DNA of 64,000 bases, taken from NCBI GenBank assembly GCA_002292375.1, contig DBBV01000007.1, positions 98,720-162,719 on the forward strand. Direction: 5' to 3'. This document shows positions 61,244 to 64,000 of this stretch, piece after piece. Below the pieces are notes generated by a model. That model saw only the letters and a program-made list of their open reading frames with translations, was not told the origin of the DNA and searched no databases. This stretch comes from Methylococcaceae bacterium UBA975. GTDB taxonomy: Bacteria; Pseudomonadota; Gammaproteobacteria; Methylococcales; Cycloclasticaceae. Every line of letters starts with the position of its first letter. The first letter of the stretch is position 1. A program made the position numbers and the translations under genes.

Positions 61244-61663
61244 TTAACTAATCGCGTCAATACCGGCTTGCGCGCATATTACATCTTCTTCTTCTGAGCC
61301 GCCTGAAACGCCAACAGCCCCTATTAATTCTTGCCCTTCAAATATGGGCAAACCACCACCAAAGGTAACAACCCGAGGTCTTGCAACAATACCTGCTTGT
61401 AATTGGATATTGCCTTGAAGAATCTCTTTCCATTGCATGGTTGGCAACCCAAAACCCGCTGAGGTATACGCTTTGTCTTTAGCAATATCACTTGAAGGCA
61501 AAAAAGAATCGCTCATTCGTATGAATGCCATTTCAACCGCTGAACTATCAGCGACCGAGACATTAATGCTAATACCTAACTCAGTTGCTTTTTCAATAGC
61601 TGCTTGCGCCACGGCGCAAGCAGCTTGAGTTGAAATATTTTTTTTTATCACACTCTTCGACAT
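61244..61663 (-). CDS. GlcG/HbpS-like (DUF336) protein
   Basis: A 139-residue protein of the GlcG/HbpS family: an alternating pattern with ISINVSVADSS, AFIRMSDSF, AKDKAYTSAGFG, and FGGGLPIFEGQELIGAVGVSGGSEEEDV. HbpS binds haem and senses oxidative stress in Streptomyces, and DUF336 genes occur in several catabolic operons with unknown roles. The ATG at 61663 lies 4 bp after the dmpB stop, so it is coupled; a longer reading adds 6 residues and overlaps dmpB. A haem-binding or chaperone role for the dioxygenase is speculation. Confidence 0.87.
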   Translation of the reverse strand: MSKSVIKKNISTQAACAVAQAAIEKATELGISINVSVADSSAVEMAFIRMSDSFLPSSDIAKDKAYTSAGFGLPTMQWKEILQGNIQLQAGIVARPRVVTFGGGLPIFEGQELIGAVGVSGGSEEEDVICAQAGIDAIS

Positions 61664-61667
61664 AAAA

Positions 61668-62588
61668 CTACGAGGTAACACCCATAAAACTTTCCACTAA
61701 GGTGCGTGAATGATAGAAGATAGCCTGACCAATGTTATCCGCCGTCCAAGTTAAAACAGGGCTATCGGGATAGACATAGCTGTCTTCTGCAAACACTTCG
61801 TTTCTGTTACCTGATGGGTCAAAGAAATAGATCGTTTGACCACGCGTTAAACCATGTCGAGTTGGGCCTGTTTCTAATGGGATATCTTCCATTGAAATAA
61901 TATCACCGGCTTTTAAAACACCTTCCCAAGAACCTAACAAAAAGGACGCATGGTGTAACTGAGCAGACTTTTCAGAACGGATAAAGGCAACGTCGTGCGC
62001 TTTGGTGCTACAGGTTAAAAATGCCGCCAGCTGCAATTCACCATCAACAATTTGTTCTGTCAATTGAAAATCTAACGCTTCAGTAAAAAACTTAAAGTTT
62101 TCATCAAAGTTATTGCCGTACAACAAACAATGATCAAAACGAATAGGTTCCATGCCTTTCAATCCTCTTGGCCAAGGTGCAGGATTAGTCGTCGAAAGAC
62201 CGTTACCCACCTGTTCTTTTTCAGCAAATAGCTCAAAGGTATGGCCAGCAGGAACCACAAAACGAACCCTTTCGCCACAACCCTTTAATTCACCAGCGGG
62301 TACTCTTTTGGTGTCAATACCAAATTTCTTAATTTTTGACTCATAGTGCCAGAGATCTTGCTCTGTGGCCACTTTATAGGCCACATGGTCCATACCCGAA
62401 CGATCTGATGGCTCTAACACAACTGAAAACTTATCTTGCTCATCCCAACATTTCAGATACACACGACCTTGTTCGTCACGATCTGTTTCAATCAGCCCTA
62501 CATTATTACAATAGTGATTCAGTGATTCGTCCATATCAAGCACTCTTAATTGAATGTGCCCTGGACGTAAAATACCTGTCATTGCCAT
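61668..62588 (-). CDS. dmpB: Catechol 2,3-dioxygenase
   Basis: Extradiol dioxygenase that cleaves catechol to 2-hydroxymuconic semialdehyde. The 306-residue two-domain protein has Fe(II) ligands His153 (RFDHCLL), His213 (QLHHASF) and Glu264 (GNRNEVF) in the C-terminal domain, and aligns with XylE/DmpB (307) throughout: GILRPGHIQLRVLDM at the start, TKAHDVAFI, GPTRHGLTRGQTIYFFDPSG. The AGGAG site is 7 bp from the first ATG. It is the ring-cleaving enzyme of this island. Confidence 0.97.
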   Translation of the reverse strand: MAMTGILRPGHIQLRVLDMDESLNHYCNNVGLIETDRDEQGRVYLKCWDEQDKFSVVLEPSDRSGMDHVAYKVATEQDLWHYESKIKKFGIDTKRVPAGELKGCGERVRFVVPAGHTFELFAEKEQVGNGLSTTNPAPWPRGLKGMEPIRFDHCLLYGNNFDENFKFFTEALDFQLTEQIVDGELQLAAFLTCSTKAHDVAFIRSEKSAQLHHASFLLGSWEGVLKAGDIISMEDIPLETGPTRHGLTRGQTIYFFDPSGNRNEVFAEDSYVYPDSPVLTWTADNIGQAIFYHSRTLVESFMGVTS

Positions 62589-62656
62589 GCTATCTCTCCT
62601 ATCTAGTGTTTATTATTTAAAATAACGATGTTACCAAAACGGCTATTTTTTCAACT

Positions 62657-62959
62657 TTACCGCATCACGGCTTTATGTAAATGACCTATGACACTCAAAC
62701 TGATATTTGTTTGAGGAAACACCCTGCACGCCAATACAGTGCCACTATTTTCCTCATCTTGTGACACATGGTCACGGCTCATTTTTTTAGTTGCGTATGC
62801 GCCCTGATGAATTTTAACTTTGCACACGCCACAGCCCCCACTTCGACAACCCACCGGAATGCCTTTTTTTCCTAACTGCATCATGCCTGACAATAAGTGT
62901 TGAGTTTCCTTACAACTGTACACTTCATTCGTATCTAAAATTGTGATCTGAAAAGACAT
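62657..62959 (-). CDS. dmpQ: Plant-type 2Fe-2S ferredoxin (DmpQ/XylT-like)
   Basis: A 100-residue ferredoxin with the chloroplast-type cluster motif GCRSGGCGVCKV and a later fourth Cys (ACRVFP). XylT reactivates catechol 2,3-dioxygenase by reducing oxidised iron, and DmpQ is assumed to do the same. It lies between the phenol hydroxylase reductase gene and dmpB, the same order as in dmpPQB. The N-terminal third is less conserved, as in other DmpQ proteins. Confidence 0.9.
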   Translation of the reverse strand: MSFQITILDTNEVYSCKETQHLLSGMMQLGKKGIPVGCRSGGCGVCKVKIHQGAYATKKMSRDHVSQDEENSGTVLACRVFPQTNISLSVIGHLHKAVMR

Positions 62960-62968
62960 GTTAATTTG

Positions 62969-64000
62969 CTAAATATTCTTGAATAAAGGGCTTTTCTTAC
63001 TTTCAGCTTCTGCATCGGCTGCATTGAAAAATTTTTCCATAAACATATCCTTTTCAAACAAACGGCCGCGCATTAAAGCAGTAATGCACGCATCTATCAT
63101 CATTGGTGGGCCGCACATATAAGCACGGTAACCTTCAAATTTTCCGTTCATTTTTTCTTTAGCCGCTTCATGAATATACCCAGTCAAGCCATCCCATTCA
63201 GGCTCTATATCAGGCCCCGACAAGCCAGGAACATAAGTAAAGTTCGGATACTGCTGCTGCAGTGATTCAAACAGCTCTTTATAATACAGCTCTTCAAGGT
63301 TTCTCGCACCTTGGAATAAAATTATCTCACGCTGGTCGCCTGATTCAAGCAAGTCTAAAATCATCGACTTTGGACTAGCTAAACCGGAGCCACCGGCAAA
63401 AAACAACATCGGCTTGTCGTCCGAGGTTCTTAAAAAAAAGTGTCCATAAGGCGCTGAAAACTCTAAGGTATCACCTAACTTTAGCTCGTTATGGATCCAC
63501 GTTGTACCTTCACCACCAGGCACCAGCGCGATATCAAATTCCAGTACGGTTTTTTCGTTAGGCGATTGCGCCATTGAAAAGGGCCTAGGTACGTCCAGGC
63601 CGGGGATATGCAGGTTGGCGTACTGACCCGACTGGAACTCGACTTCATCATTCTCAACTTGCAAAAATACACCAAGAATCCTCGGCGTTAACTTCTCGAG
63701 TTTAACCACGGTGCCGACAAAGTCCCGCACCGGAATGTGTTTAGCATCGGGCTCCTCTTCCACATCTGCTTCAATCACTAGATCAGACTCAGGCACTGTA
63801 CAACAGGTTAAACACTTACCCTCAGCGCGTTCAAAATCCAGTAGCGCAAACGGTGACGCTTCTTCACCGATTTCCACCTCGCCTTCTAACACATCGACCT
63901 TACAGGTCCCACACAGGCCGTGACCACAGGCGTGCGGCAAATAAACACCCTGCCTTAACGCTGCGTCCAAAATATTTTGGCCTTCTTCGACCTCAATAGT
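62969..64000 (-). CDS. dmpP: Phenol hydroxylase reductase component, 5' end cut by the window edge
   Basis: NADH-dependent reductase that feeds electrons to a multicomponent phenol hydroxylase. The visible 343 residues comprise a ferredoxin domain with HACGHGLCGTCKV and LTCCTVP, an FAD domain with RPFSMAQSP, and an NAD domain with FAGGSGLASP and YMCGPPMM. The reading frame stays open through position 64000, so the first residues lie outside (full DmpP is about 353). The order dmpP-dmpQ-dmpB implies that dmpKLMNO lie just beyond the window. It may also serve the tmo system, which has no reductase of its own. Confidence 0.93.
   Translation of the reverse strand, partial: TIEVEEGQNILDAALRQGVYLPHACGHGLCGTCKVDVLEGEVEIGEEASPFALLDFERAEGKCLTCCTVPESDLVIEADVEEEPDAKHIPVRDFVGTVVKLEKLTPRILGVFLQVENDEVEFQSGQYANLHIPGLDVPRPFSMAQSPNEKTVLEFDIALVPGGEGTTWIHNELKLGDTLEFSAPYGHFFLRTSDDKPMLFFAGGSGLASPKSMILDLLESGDQREIILFQGARNLEELYYKELFESLQQQYPNFTYVPGLSGPDIEPEWDGLTGYIHEAAKEKMNGKFEGYRAYMCGPPMMIDACITALMRGRLFEKDMFMEKFFNAADAEAESKKSPLFKNI

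Noticed and set aside
1..64000. CRISPR arrays, tRNA/rRNA genes, IS elements, prophage genes and attachment sites
   Set aside because: I looked for regularly spaced repeats, cloverleaf-like sequences, transposase motifs and integrase genes in both strands and found none that hold up.

Overview
The window looks like the chromosome of a marine, hydrocarbon-degrading gammaproteobacterium. The gene content fits this: Na+-translocating NADH:quinone reductase (nqrA-F with apbE and nqrM), FabA/FabB unsaturated fatty-acid synthesis, PlsB, TtcA, octaprenyl diphosphate synthase, and a large catabolic block for monoaromatic compounds. The base composition is moderate and A+T-leaning. The combination of a toluene/phenol monooxygenase with a meta-cleavage pathway, plus Na+-NQR, suggests a Cycloclasticus-like organism. 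That is an inference from gene content, not from a database match.

Layout. 1-8.4 kb: housekeeping genes, namely proB (cut by the left edge), obgE, rpmA-rplU, ispB, a long-form GAPDH, acs and an acetoacetyl-CoA reductase. 8.7-14.3 kb: a PilZ protein, queD with a DUF1249-type gene, an alanine/glycine:cation symporter, a double-CDGSH protein, and UPF0149, DUF1853 and TraB family proteins. 14.3-24.7 kb: plsB, ttcA, an ADP-ribosylglycohydrolase homologue with unusual motifs, ung, two orphan receiver-domain proteins, msrA, a large MscS-type channel and hslO. 24.8-33.3 kb, almost all on the minus strand: trxC, a GIY-YIG protein, sprT, a MipZ-like ATPase, fabV, a secreted protein of unknown function, a DMT exporter, zapG, two small conserved genes, sbcB and a CBS-domain protein. 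33.3-40.5 kb: the nqrABCDEF-apbE-nqrM cluster. 40.6-49.9 kb: an ABC exporter pair, maeB, a small gene behind a consensus CRP-type site, an FKBP isomerase, fabB-fabA, an unidentified polytopic membrane protein and panE.

49.9-64 kb is the catabolic island, all on the minus strand. Transcribed right to left, it holds the phenol hydroxylase reductase dmpP (cut by the right edge), a dmpQ-type ferredoxin, catechol 2,3-dioxygenase (dmpB), a GlcG/HbpS-like gene, dmpC, dmpE, dmpF, dmpG, dmpH and dmpI. A non-coding gap of 456 bp follows, and then a five-gene toluene-4-monooxygenase-type operon (tmoA, B, C, D, E). After a strong terminator come an LLM-class flavin oxidoreductase, dmpD, panE and the membrane protein.

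Together these genes could hydroxylate toluene or benzene to a phenol, hydroxylate that to a catechol, cleave the ring in meta position and carry the fragments to pyruvate and acetyl-CoA. Both the oxalocrotonate branch (dmpC/H/I) and the hydrolytic branch (dmpD) are present. The acetyl-CoA can feed acs/maeB-linked central metabolism.

The most notable signals are these. (1) There is a -24/-12 (sigma-54) promoter motif 65 bp upstream of tmoA. (2) The tmo operon has no dedicated reductase gene. (3) TmoA carries Asn at position 103, a known regioselectivity position. (4) A perfect 13-bp-stem intrinsic terminator lies inside the start of the apbE coding sequence, directly behind nqrF. (5) A perfect TGTGA-N6-TCACA site sits at -41.5 from a plausible promoter of a small uncharacterised gene. 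No tRNA, rRNA, IS element, phage gene or CRISPR array was recognised.
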